A stretch of 64,000 nt of DNA from the NCBI GenBank assembly GCA_951828235.1, contig OX639965.1:2104212-2168211 (forward strand), given 5' to 3'. Below the pieces are notes generated by a model that was not told where the DNA came from, made no database searches, and worked only from the letters and a program-made list of their open reading frames with translations. The translations under genes and the position numbers were made by a program. This DNA comes from an uncultured Gammaproteobacteria bacterium. GTDB lineage: Bacteria > Pseudomonadota > Gammaproteobacteria > Steroidobacterales > Foliamicaceae. Below, piece by piece: positions 9,658-17,604 of this stretch (the first letter of the stretch is position 1; each line of letters opens with the position of its first letter).

Positions 9658-9784
9658 GCCCGTCTTCGCTCCCTTCTTCCGGGAGACGCAAGAATCCATC
9701 CATGGAGCTCGGTTCCGCTGTGAGCGCCGGGACATCGGCGCCCACTGGCTCACACGCTCCCGGAAGAAGGGGGCGAAGACGGGC
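9658..9784. repeat. 127-bp element with 28-bp terminal inverted repeats
   Basis: The arms 9658-9685 and 9757-9784 are reverse complements over 28 bases with a single mismatch that would still pair as G:U in RNA. The 71-base centre contains weaker dyads (GTGAGCGCC / GGCG...CTCAC) and a CCATCCATGG stretch. It begins 38 bases after infA. It could be a terminator, a non-autonomous mobile or REP-type intergenic element, or a structured RNA. No transposase is nearby and no target-site duplication was recognised. Confidence 0.6.
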
Positions 9785-9799
9785 TACGGCCGAGAACGA

Positions 9800-9816
9800 G
9801 GGACATCGTATGTCCC
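9800..9816. repeat. short perfect hairpin before DUF885 gene
   Basis: GGGACAT (9800-9806) and ATGTCCC (9810-9816) form a perfect 7-bp stem with a 3-base loop, 26 bases before the DUF885 start codon. The word GGGACATCG also occurs in the centre of the larger inverted-repeat element just upstream, suggesting that both belong to one repeat family. Confidence 0.45.
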
Positions 9817-9842
9817 GGTGTAACAGATTAAGGAGTGAGCGC

Positions 9843-11624
9843 ATGCGAACGTTATATGGTCCGATATGCATTCTGGCGGTTCTGCTGACGGCGGGCGCAA
9901 TCCCGGTCGGCGCCCAGCAAGCGACGGCGGAACGGCAGATGGACGATTTGTTTGCCGACGAATGGGCGACCCGGCTGCGCGAGAATCCCCTGCTGGCCAC
10001 CTCCATGGGCGTCAGCGACTTCAACGGTAGTCTGCCCGGAGTTTCGATTGACGATATCGAGCGCCGCAAGCGGCAATCGCTTGCATTCCTGGATCGGCTG
10101 AACCGGATTGATGCCGATGCGCTTCCCTCGGAACGCCGAATGGACCGCGAACTCTTCGAGTGGATGCTGCAAGACCGCATCGAATCCGCTTCATTCTTTC
10201 CGGAGCGGATTCCCTTCATAGCAGACAGCGGCTTTCATTCCGGGTTGTTGCGTGCGGCGGACGGCGTGAGTTTTCGCAGGCTCCAGGACTACGAGGATTA
10301 CCTGCGTCGCCTGCGGGGGATCCCCCAGTACGTGGGCCAGCACATAGAGAACATGCGGGCCGGTATTAACGACGGTTTTGTGGCGCCCCGGTTGGTGCTG
10401 GAAAGCCTGCTGCCTACTGTCACCGCGCCTGCCCGGCAAGAAGTCGAGGAAAGCGCCTTCTTCGCGCCCTTCACGGGTCTGCCGGATGCGATAGGGGAGG
10501 AGGACCGCGCGCGGCTCAAGGCCGAAGCGCGCGAAGTCATCGGTCAGCAGGCGCTGCCGTCGCTGGGGCGGCTGGCGGAATTCCTGGACACGGAGTACCG
10601 ACTGCACGCCCGCGACAGCATCGGGGCTTCGGAGCTCCCCGAAGGGGCCGACTACTATCGGCAGCGGATTCGGGCCATGACCACCCTGGACCTCTCCCCG
10701 GATGAGATCCATGAAATCGGCCTGTCCGAAGTGGCTCGCATACGCTCGGAAATGCTTGCCATCGTGGAGGAACTTCAATTCGAGGGCGGCATCGAGGCGT
10801 TCGTTGCGTTCTTGCGCACCGACCCGCGCTTTTACGCCGAGACCGTGGAACAGCTGCTCGGCCATGCCTCGCTGATCGCCAAGAAGGTCGACGGCCTGCT
10901 GCCCGGCTGGTTCAACCTCTTGCCGCGCACGCCGTACGGCATCATGCCCATGCCCTCGGAAATGGCGCCTACCGGAACCACTGCCCGCTACTGGGCTGCG
11001 CCGCGCGGCGGCAATCGCGGCGGCTATTACTGGCTGAACACGTATGCACTCGACCAGCGACCGCTCTACGAACTGCCCGCGCTGACCGTTCACGAAGCGG
11101 TGCCGGGGCACCATTTGCAGATCGCCCTGGCGCGCGAACTGGAGGGCGTGCCGGAATTTCGCCGCACGCTGGGATTCACCGCCTTTGTGGAGGGCTGGGC
11201 GCTTTATACCGAATGGCTCGGCATCGAGATGGGCATATACACGACGCCCTACGAAGACTTCGGCCGCTTGAGCTACGAAATGTGGCGCGCCTGCCGGCTG
11301 GTGATCGATACCGGCATCCACGCAAAGGGATGGACGCGCGACCGTGCAGTCGCTTACCTGGCGGGCAACACTTCGCTCAGCCTCACCAATGTCGAAAACG
11401 AAATCAACCGCTATATCGCCTGGCCGGGACAGGCATTGGGCTACAAGCTTGGCGAACTCAAGATCAGGGAATTGCGCCGCCGCGCCGAAGATGCGCTGGG
11501 GGCGGACTTTGACGTGCGGGCCTTCCATGACGCCGTGCTGGCCAATGGCGCTCTGCCGCTGCCGATCCTGGAACGGGAGGTGGACCGCTTTATCGAGCGT
11601 GCCGCAAATGGGACAGCACACTAA
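9843..11624 (+). CDS. DUF885 family protein (putative zinc-peptidase-like, exported)
   Basis: A 593-residue protein of the DUF885 family. Residues 1-23 look like a Sec signal peptide ending Gly-Ala-Gln, so it is probably periplasmic. The family hallmark HEAVPGHH occurs near residue 420, followed by a downstream Glu-rich helix (FVEGWALYTEW), resembling the HExxH...E zinc site of gluzincin peptidases, although biochemical data for this family are scarce. Start ATG 9843 is preceded by AGGAG at 9831-9835. The 3' end overlaps gcvT by 17 bases, so it is co-transcribed with the glycine cleavage genes; a link to glycine release from peptides would be speculation. Confidence 0.85.
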   Translation: MRTLYGPICILAVLLTAGAIPVGAQQATAERQMDDLFADEWATRLRENPLLATSMGVSDFNGSLPGVSIDDIERRKRQSLAFLDRLNRIDADALPSERRMDRELFEWMLQDRIESASFFPERIPFIADSGFHSGLLRAADGVSFRRLQDYEDYLRRLRGIPQYVGQHIENMRAGINDGFVAPRLVLESLLPTVTAPARQEVEESAFFAPFTGLPDAIGEEDRARLKAEAREVIGQQALPSLGRLAEFLDTEYRLHARDSIGASELPEGADYYRQRIRAMTTLDLSPDEIHEIGLSEVARIRSEMLAIVEELQFEGGIEAFVAFLRTDPRFYAETVEQLLGHASLIAKKVDGLLPGWFNLLPRTPYGIMPMPSEMAPTGTTARYWAAPRGGNRGGYYWLNTYALDQRPLYELPALTVHEAVPGHHLQIALARELEGVPEFRRTLGFTAFVEGWALYTEWLGIEMGIYTTPYEDFGRLSYEMWRACRLVIDTGIHAKGWTRDRAVAYLAGNTSLSLTNVENEINRYIAWPGQALGYKLGELKIRELRRRAEDALGADFDVRAFHDAVLANGALPLPILEREVDRFIERAANGTAH

Positions 11625-12732
11625 GGCTACGCCCCTTCTGGAACAGCACCGCGCCTGCGGGGGGCGTATGGTGGAATTCGCCGGTTGGGAGTTGCCGCTG
11701 CACTACGGCTCGCAGGTATCCGAGCATCACGCGGTGCGCGGCGCCGCCGGCGTATTCGATGTCTCGCACCTGGCGCTGACCGCGGTGTCGGGGCGCGGCG
11801 CCAAGGCCTTTCTTCGCCGAGTGCTGGCCAACGACATCGATCGCCTGGGCGGGCGCGTGGCGGGGCTTTATGCCTGCCTGCTGAACGACTCCGGCTGCGT
11901 GCTGGACGACCTGATCGCGTACCGCCTTGCCGATGACCGCTACCGCGTTGTGAGCAACGCCGCCACCGTCGATAGCGTTCGCGAGCAACTGCACAGGGTG
12001 GCGCGGGCCTTTCCGGTAACAATCGCGCCGCAGGACGGGCGGGTAACGCTGGCAGTTCAGGGGCCCGAGGCCATGGAACGCGGGGCTGCGGTCGCCGGCT
12101 CGGTGATTTCCCGCGATTTTGCCGCCGCCCTGGCCGCCCTTAAGCCCTTCAACGTCATGGACCAGGCAGGCATCCTGGCCGCGCGCACCGGATACACGGG
12201 TGAAGACGGCTTTGAAATCTATCTTGCCCCCGCCTACGGAGTGGGGTTCTGGCAGGCTTTGATTGAAGCGGGCGTCGTCCCCTGCGGGCTGGGCGCGCGC
12301 GATACATTACGGCTGGAGGCCGGCCTGTGCCTGTACGGTCAGGACATGGACGCGTCCCTTACGCCGCTGCACTGCGGACTGAAATGGACGGTGGCGATGG
12401 ATCCGCCGCAACGGAACTTCATCGGGCGGCGCGCGCTGGAGGCGTTGATCGGCGATGCGGATCTGCCCGATTTCAAGGGCCTGATCATGCGGAAAAAAGG
12501 TATGCTTCGCGCCGGCCAGCGGGTGCGCACTTCGGCAGGCCCCGGTGTCGTGACGAGCGGCGGTTACTCGCCTACCATGGGCGTCTCAATCGGCCTGGCG
12601 CGGCTGCCGCAGGGCACGCATACCGAATGCGAGGTTGAAATTCGTGGCGCTTGCGTCCCGTGCGCCGTTGTAAAGCCGCCGTTTGTGCGTCACGGCCGCG
12701 TACTGGTATACGCCGGCGGCAAGGAAAACTGA
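11608..12732 (+). CDS. gcvT: glycine cleavage system T protein (aminomethyltransferase)
   Basis: A 374-residue T protein that moves the methylene group from the lipoyl arm of GcvH to tetrahydrofolate, giving 5,10-methylene-THF and ammonia. It aligns with E. coli GcvT from the first residues (LLEQH...GGRMVEFAGWELPLHYGSQ) through the folate-binding GYTGEDGFEI stretch to the GARDTLRLEAG motif. Start ATG 11608 lies inside the 3' end of the DUF885 gene; the longer frame upstream is not GcvT-like. First of gcvT-gcvH-gcvPA-gcvPB. Confidence 0.96.
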   Translation: MGQHTKATPLLEQHRACGGRMVEFAGWELPLHYGSQVSEHHAVRGAAGVFDVSHLALTAVSGRGAKAFLRRVLANDIDRLGGRVAGLYACLLNDSGCVLDDLIAYRLADDRYRVVSNAATVDSVREQLHRVARAFPVTIAPQDGRVTLAVQGPEAMERGAAVAGSVISRDFAAALAALKPFNVMDQAGILAARTGYTGEDGFEIYLAPAYGVGFWQALIEAGVVPCGLGARDTLRLEAGLCLYGQDMDASLTPLHCGLKWTVAMDPPQRNFIGRRALEALIGDADLPDFKGLIMRKKGMLRAGQRVRTSAGPGVVTSGGYSPTMGVSIGLARLPQGTHTECEVEIRGACVPCAVVKPPFVRHGRVLVYAGGKEN

Positions 12733-12745
12733 AGAGGAACAGACA

Positions 12746-13138
12746 GTGTCGGAAGTACCCACAGATCTGAAATACACAAGTGACCACGAATGGGTGCGCA
12801 TGGAGGACCGGGGGACGATGGTCGTCGGCCTGACCGATTACGCCCAGGAGCAGCTGGGCGATCTGGTCTACGTGGATACGCCGGAGGTGGGCGCGACCTT
12901 CGTTGCCGGCGACGTGTGCGCGGTGGTGGAATCGGTCAAGGCGGCCAGTGACGTGTATTCACCGGCGGGCGGCGACGTAGTGGCCGTCAACGAAAACCTT
13001 GGCGAGGACCCGGAGCTTATTTCAAATGATCCCTACGGCAACGGGTGGCTGTTCGAGCTGGCGCCGGCAGACCCGGCCGAATGGGACGAATTGCTGGATT
13101 CGGAACAGTACGAGGAATTGCTGGAGGCGGGCGTTTAA
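12746..13138 (+). CDS. gcvH: glycine cleavage system H protein
   Basis: A 130-residue lipoyl carrier starting at GTG 12746, with AGAGGA about eight bases upstream. The lipoylated Lys is Lys65 in the ESVKAASD motif. It shuttles the aminomethyl group between GcvP and GcvT and returns reducing equivalents to the L protein. The L protein (lipoamide dehydrogenase) is not in this window. It lies 13 bases after gcvT. Confidence 0.97.
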   Translation: MSEVPTDLKYTSDHEWVRMEDRGTMVVGLTDYAQEQLGDLVYVDTPEVGATFVAGDVCAVVESVKAASDVYSPAGGDVVAVNENLGEDPELISNDPYGNGWLFELAPADPAEWDELLDSEQYEELLEAGV

Positions 13139-13161
13139 TCTGTCCCGGAGCCTGCTGTCAC

Positions 13162-14562
13162 ATGCCTTTTGTCCCACACACCGGCGAGCAATCGGATCAG
13201 ATGCTGAGCCGGATGGGCGTGAGCCGTTTCCGGGACCTGTACGACGAGATTCCGGACAGCCTGCTCAAGGACGAACCGCCGCATATTCTCCCCGGTCTGG
13301 ATGAGGCTGGCGTCACCCGCATTGCGCGGGAGCGTGCCGGGCGCAATGAAGCGCTGCTGTGCTTTGCCGGTGGCGGCGCGTACGAGCACCACATACCGGC
13401 GGCGATCTGGGACATTGCTTCGCGCGGCGAGTTCTACAGCAACTACACGCCCTACCAGGCCGAAGCGGCCCAGGGTTCGCTGCAGTTGACTTACGAATAC
13501 CAGACCATGATTGCCGGACTGACCGGCATGGACGTGGCCAACGCTTCGCTGTACGACGGAGCCACGGCGTTCGCCGAAGCCTGCCTGATGGCCGTGCGCT
13601 GCAACAAGCAGTCGAAATCGAAGCGGATCCTGGTAGCGCGTTCGGTTCATCCGGCCTGGCGGAAGGTGGCCCACACCTTGCTCAGCGGGCAGGAGATCGA
13701 ACTGATCGAAGCGCCGATGGATGCGTCCGGCCGCGCCGATTTCGCCCCGGTGGACCCGGAGTCCGGGGGTGGATTTGCCGCCCTTGCAGTGGCCGTTCCG
13801 AATTACCTGGGCGGAGTTCCGGATATCAGGGCCTGGCGGGCACGGGCCGACCGGGCGCGAGCCCTGCTGATCGTGGGCTTTAATCCGGTATCGCTGGGAT
13901 TGCTGCGGCCTCCGGGCGAGTGGGGCGCGGACATCGTATGCGGCGAGGGCCAGCCCCTGGGCATTCCCATGTCCGGCGGCGGACCGTACCTGGGTCTTCT
14001 GGCCTGCAAGTCGCGCTACTTGCGGCAAATGCCCGGACGGCTGGCCGGCCGGACCGTCGACAAGGCCGGCAAACCAGCCTATGTGCTGACGCTTCAGGCT
14101 CGCGAGCAGCACATTCGCCGCAGCCGGGCCACCTCCAACATCTGCACCAACCAGGGCCTGATGGTGACCGCGGCCACCATATACATGGCCCTCCTGGGCG
14201 GCGAGGGGCTGCGCCGGGTGGCGGCCGCCTGCCATGCGCGGGCCTGCGAACTGGTCGCGGCGCTGACAGCCATTCGGGGAGTGCAGAGGGTCTTCGATGC
14301 GCCTTTTTTCCACGAAGATGTTCTGCGCCTGGACCGTCCGGTGGCGCCGGTCCTTGCCGCCCTGGCCGAAGAGGGCATCCTGGGGGGCATAGACGTATCC
14401 GGGGAGTACCCTGAACTCGGCCACGCCCTCTTGGTATGCGCCACCGAAATGCGCACGAGCGAGGAAATCGGGCGCTATGCCTCGACCCTGCGCGAGCTGA
14501 TGGGCCGTAACCTGCAGTCGTTAGGGTCGGCGCCTTGCATTGACGCTTCAGACCCGCTCTGA
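13162..14562 (+). CDS. gcvPA: glycine dehydrogenase (decarboxylating) subunit 1
   Basis: A 466-residue N-terminal half of P protein in its split (alpha2beta2) form. Typical segments include [26 protein letters not shown] and the [12 protein letters not shown] region. With GcvPB it decarboxylates glycine using PLP. The start ATG 13162 gives a protein about 20 residues longer than usual; no strong Shine-Dalgarno sequence is visible, so a slightly later start such as ATG 13201 remains possible. Split GcvP is widespread in bacteria, while E. coli has one long polypeptide. Confidence 0.94.
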   Translation: MPFVPHTGEQSDQMLSRMGVSRFRDLYDEIPDSLLKDEPPHILPGLDEAGVTRIARERAGRNEALLCFAGGGAYEHHIPAAIWDIASRGEFYSNYTPYQAEAAQGSLQLTYEYQTMIAGLTGMDVANASLYDGATAFAEACLMAVRCNKQSKSKRILVARSVHPAWRKVAHTLLSGQEIELIEAPMDASGRADFAPVDPESGGGFAALAVAVPNYLGGVPDIRAWRARADRARALLIVGFNPVSLGLLRPPGEWGADIVCGEGQPLGIPMSGGGPYLGLLACKSRYLRQMPGRLAGRTVDKAGKPAYVLTLQAREQHIRRSRATSNICTNQGLMVTAATIYMALLGGEGLRRVAAACHARACELVAALTAIRGVQRVFDAPFFHEDVLRLDRPVAPVLAALAEEGILGGIDVSGEYPELGHALLVCATEMRTSEEIGRYASTLRELMGRNLQSLGSAPCIDASDPL

Positions 14563-14576
14563 ACGGCAACGCACTA

Positions 14577-16049
14577 ATGGGACAGCACACTCGCCTCATT
14601 TTCGACGTGTCGCGGCCCGGCCGGCGTGCACATGCGCAAATGCCGGCGGGCGAGGGCGCCGGGCCTTCCGTTCTTCCGGCGGAGCTGATCCGCCATCGCG
14701 CCGCGCCCTTGCCGGAAGTCTCCGAGCTGGACGTGGTGCGCCATTACACGCGCCTGTCGCAGCTCAATTTCTCCATCGACACCAACAGCTACCCGCTGGG
14801 TTCCTGCACTATGAAGTACAACCCGCGGGCCTGCCATCGGCTGGCCTCGCTTCCGGGTTTTCTGGACGTACACCCGGGGGCGCCGGAAGCCTCCTACCAG
14901 GGTCTGCTGGAGTGCCTTTACGAACTCCAGGACATGCTGGGGGCAGTAACCGGCATGGAGGCCATCACGCTGGCGCCGATGGCCGGAGCGCAGGGCGAAT
15001 TCGCCGGAGTGGCGATGTTCAAGGCCTACCATCATGCGCGTGAAGACTACGGCCGCGACGAGATCATCGTTCCCGACGCCGCGCACGGGACCAACCCGGC
15101 GACGGCGGCCATGTGCGGCTTGAAGGTGCGGGAGATCGCCACCGGAACAAACGGCGATATCGAACTTGACGCACTGGATCAGGCGCTGGGCCCGCGCACT
15201 GCCGGCATCATGCTCACCAACCCTTCTACTCTAGGCGTGTTCGAGCGCCGCATCCTGGAGATATCGAAGCGGGTTCACGCCGCCGGCGGCCTGCTGTACT
15301 ACGACGGCGCCAACCTCAACGCCCTGCTTGGGCGCGTGCTGCCCGGCGACATGGGCTTTGACGCGGTGCATCTGAACCTGCACAAGACCTTTTCCACGCC
15401 GCATGGCGGCGGCGGTCCGGGCGCGGGAGCCGTGGGCGTGGCGAGCGCGCTCAAGCCTTTTCTTCCCGTGCCGTACGTGGAAAAGGCCGAAGGGGCCTAC
15501 CGTTGGCAAACCGATAGCCCGCACAGCATCGGGCGGCTGGCGGCCAACGGCGGTAATATCGGCGTGCTGCTGCGCGCCTGGGTGTACCTGAGGATGCTCG
15601 GACGCGAGGGCCTGCAGCGGGTGGCCGACCACGCGGTACTCAACGCCAATTACCTGGCGCTCCGTCTGGCGGAAGAGGGCTTCGACCTGGCCTATCCCGA
15701 GCGCCGCGCCGGCCACGAGTTCGTGATCAGCCTCAAACCGCTGCGGGACGAGACCGGCGTGACCGCGGCCGATTTCGCCAAGGCCATGCTGGACGAGGGT
15801 TTTCATGCGCCTACCGTGTACTTCCCGCTGCTGGTTCCCGAGTGCCTGCTCATCGAACCCACCGAAACCGAGTCGCCTGAGGCGCTGGATGCGCTGATTG
15901 ACGCCATGGTGCGTGTCCGCGACGCGGCCCTGAGCGACCCCGAGGCGGTGCGTTCCGCGCCGCACCGCATGCCGATCCGCCGGCCCGACGAGGTGCTCGC
16001 CGCCCGCAAGCCGGACCTTGCCTACGCGCCGGCGCTGCGGCGGGATTGA
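14577..16049 (+). CDS. gcvPB: glycine dehydrogenase (decarboxylating) subunit 2
   Basis: A 490-residue C-terminal half of P protein. The PLP-binding Lys is Lys270 in [18 protein letters not shown], and the Gly-rich loop after it is intact. Other family stretches are [15 protein letters not shown] and the [10 protein letters not shown] segment. With GcvPA it forms the P protein of glycine cleavage, the last step in turning sarcosine-derived glycine into CO2, ammonia and methylene-THF. Fourteen bases separate it from gcvPA. The first 16 bases around its start, beginning AATGGGACAGC, are identical to those at the gcvT start. Confidence 0.95.
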   Translation: MGQHTRLIFDVSRPGRRAHAQMPAGEGAGPSVLPAELIRHRAAPLPEVSELDVVRHYTRLSQLNFSIDTNSYPLGSCTMKYNPRACHRLASLPGFLDVHPGAPEASYQGLLECLYELQDMLGAVTGMEAITLAPMAGAQGEFAGVAMFKAYHHAREDYGRDEIIVPDAAHGTNPATAAMCGLKVREIATGTNGDIELDALDQALGPRTAGIMLTNPSTLGVFERRILEISKRVHAAGGLLYYDGANLNALLGRVLPGDMGFDAVHLNLHKTFSTPHGGGGPGAGAVGVASALKPFLPVPYVEKAEGAYRWQTDSPHSIGRLAANGGNIGVLLRAWVYLRMLGREGLQRVADHAVLNANYLALRLAEEGFDLAYPERRAGHEFVISLKPLRDETGVTAADFAKAMLDEGFHAPTVYFPLLVPECLLIEPTETESPEALDALIDAMVRVRDAALSDPEAVRSAPHRMPIRRPDEVLAARKPDLAYAPALRRD

Positions 16050-16071
16050 TCGCGGCTGGCCGCGCGCGCAT

Positions 16072-16911
16072 ATGAGACGCGCCTACGCAAGCACGCGGCT
16101 GGGCCAGATTCATCTGCGGTTTCTCGATTCCCGGGAACGGGGGCATCGTCCCCCCGACGAGGGCGAGACGCCCTCGCTCACCGCCGCTGAGCCGCCGCTG
16201 ATCTGCCTTCATCCCTTTCCGTACAGCGGCGCGTTCTTCGAAACGATTGCCCCGCTGTTGAGCGGGCGGCGCATGGTGTGCGCTCCGGATTGTCCGGGGT
16301 TCGGGGGATCCGACGCCCCGGAGAAGATGCTCTCGATGGAGGAGCTTGCCGAAACCGTGCTGGAGGCCCTCGGGAAGGCGGCGGATCTGCCGCGGGGCCC
16401 CGTGGACCTGCTGGGCTTTCACAGCGGCTGCCTGCTGGCGGTGGAGATGGCACGGCTCGGCCCGGACCGCGTGCGGAAACTGGCTATCATCGACGTGCCC
16501 TACTTCACTCCGGAAGAGCAGTCCGGCCGGTATCCGAAGTCGACCGCGCCGGTTCGCTACGACGGAGACCTGGCCAGCCTCGCCGATGCCTGGGAGTTCA
16601 GCGTTGCCAGGCGCCTGGACGGGATGCCGTTCAACCGGGCCTTCGGCAACTTCGTGGAATTGTTGCGTGCCGGAGAGCGGGCCCACTGGGGCTATCACGC
16701 CACGCTCACCTACGATTGCGCGACGCGCTTTCGCCTCCTTCGGCACGAAACACTCGTAGTCGCAAGCCAGTACATGCTCAAGGAGCACACGCGCAGGGCG
16801 GCCGCGGAAATTCCCGGCGCCCGCTTCGTTGAACGCAAGGACGTGACCCGAGCCGTAATGGAAGAGGGCGCCGCCGCGATCGCCGAGGAAGTACTGGCCT
16901 TTCTGGGCTGA
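16072..16911 (+). CDS. alpha/beta hydrolase
   Basis: A 279-residue alpha/beta hydrolase. The oxyanion/strand-3 region reads LICLHPFPYSG (about 43-53) and the nucleophile elbow is GFHSGC with Ser118; the acid and His are not assigned with certainty. Substrate unknown. It follows gcvPB by 22 bases and may be the last gene of that operon. Residues about 21-41, between the first strand and the oxyanion strand, are an insertion encoded by a palindromic repeat (16159-16175) that has a near-copy in soxG. The start at ATG 16072 is one of several possible. Confidence 0.8.
   Translation: MRRAYASTRLGQIHLRFLDSRERGHRPPDEGETPSLTAAEPPLICLHPFPYSGAFFETIAPLLSGRRMVCAPDCPGFGGSDAPEKMLSMEELAETVLEALGKAADLPRGPVDLLGFHSGCLLAVEMARLGPDRVRKLAIIDVPYFTPEEQSGRYPKSTAPVRYDGDLASLADAWEFSVARRLDGMPFNRAFGNFVELLRAGERAHWGYHATLTYDCATRFRLLRHETLVVASQYMLKEHTRRAAAEIPGARFVERKDVTRAVMEEGAAAIAEEVLAFLG
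16159..16175. repeat. intragenic palindromic repeat, copy 1
   Basis: GAGGGCG-AGA-CGCCCTC forms a perfect 7-bp hairpin inside the alpha/beta hydrolase gene, preceded by CGTCCCC. The same core, differing by one loop base, lies at 17555-17571 within soxG. Both copies are read through in frame. Confidence 0.6.
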
Positions 16912-16944
16912 CCCTGCCTTCGCTCAGGGCAGGAACCTACGCCG

Positions 16945-17604
16945 CTAGAGTACCGAGAATCCGGCGCCGTGAGGCCGCGCGGCATTTTCCAGCCATCGGC
17001 ACAGGTAGTCGGAAAAGCTCCGGCGAACGATGATCGTGTAGGTTGACGGCTCACCGTCGGCGGCCAGCAGGACAGCCGCCCTGCCCAGACTTGTTTGCGC
17101 GCATTGCCCCGGGGCGAATTCCCGCGGATGCAGATCCAGGGAGCAGCCCTTCGCCAGCGCCGTTCGCGCGTGGGCACCGCCGACAAGCAACTCGACATTC
17201 CCGCCGCTCAGGTCGTTGACCGCGGCGTGGAACCCGGCAAGCGCGTCGGTGAGTCCGCTGCCGAGATCGGAGGCGCGTTCCTCGCCGGCCGCGATCAGCC
17301 ACTCGTCCGGCCCCAGCCAATAGACCCTGTGCTTGCCGACCGTGAACGTATTCGCGGCCAGCGGCATGGGTTGGCCCAGGATCCGCTCGGCGGCCTCGCG
17401 GGCCTTCCTGCTGTGCGGATTCAGCCTGAGATTGAGGAACCCGCGGCCGGTCCGGACGCTGATGGCCACGCGCGCGTCCGGCGCGGATTCCACCGTGGCG
17501 AAAAAGGGTTCCAGTCCGTGGCGGCCATGGGGGGAAGGCGTCCCCACCTTTCCGGAGGGCGGGACGCCCTCTTTCCCGGAGAGCGCCGGGCTGGCTTCAG
17601 ACAT
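16945..17604 (-). CDS. soxG: heterotetrameric sarcosine oxidase gamma subunit
   Basis: A 219-residue SoxG. It shows the family pattern of a GcvT-like small fold, with NTFTVGKHRVYWLGPDEWLI (about 85-104) and a LAKGCSLDLHP motif (about 154-164). It is the fourth subunit of the heterotetrameric enzyme that oxidises sarcosine to glycine, passing the methyl group to THF. ATG 17604 overlaps the soxA stop by eight bases. The N-terminal 30 residues carry a Gly/Pro/Ser-rich insertion coded by a palindromic repeat; homologues generally lack such a segment. Last gene of the ten-gene betaine/sarcosine operon. Confidence 0.9.
   Translation of the reverse strand: MSEASPALSGKEGVPPSGKVGTPSPHGRHGLEPFFATVESAPDARVAISVRTGRGFLNLRLNPHSRKAREAAERILGQPMPLAANTFTVGKHRVYWLGPDEWLIAAGEERASDLGSGLTDALAGFHAAVNDLSGGNVELLVGGAHARTALAKGCSLDLHPREFAPGQCAQTSLGRAAVLLAADGEPSTYTIIVRRSFSDYLCRWLENAARPHGAGFSVL
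17555..17571. repeat. intragenic palindromic repeat, copy 2
   Basis: GAGGGCG-GGA-CGCCCTC is a perfect 7-bp hairpin located in the 5' part of soxG, preceded on the plus strand by GGCGTCCCCAC. It is nearly identical to the repeat in the neighbouring hydrolase gene (16159-16175). Confidence 0.6.

Noticed and set aside
9621..9842. Glycine riboswitch ahead of the gcv operon
   Set aside because: The region is dominated by a long inverted repeat and lacks the tandem-aptamer core as far as can be read.
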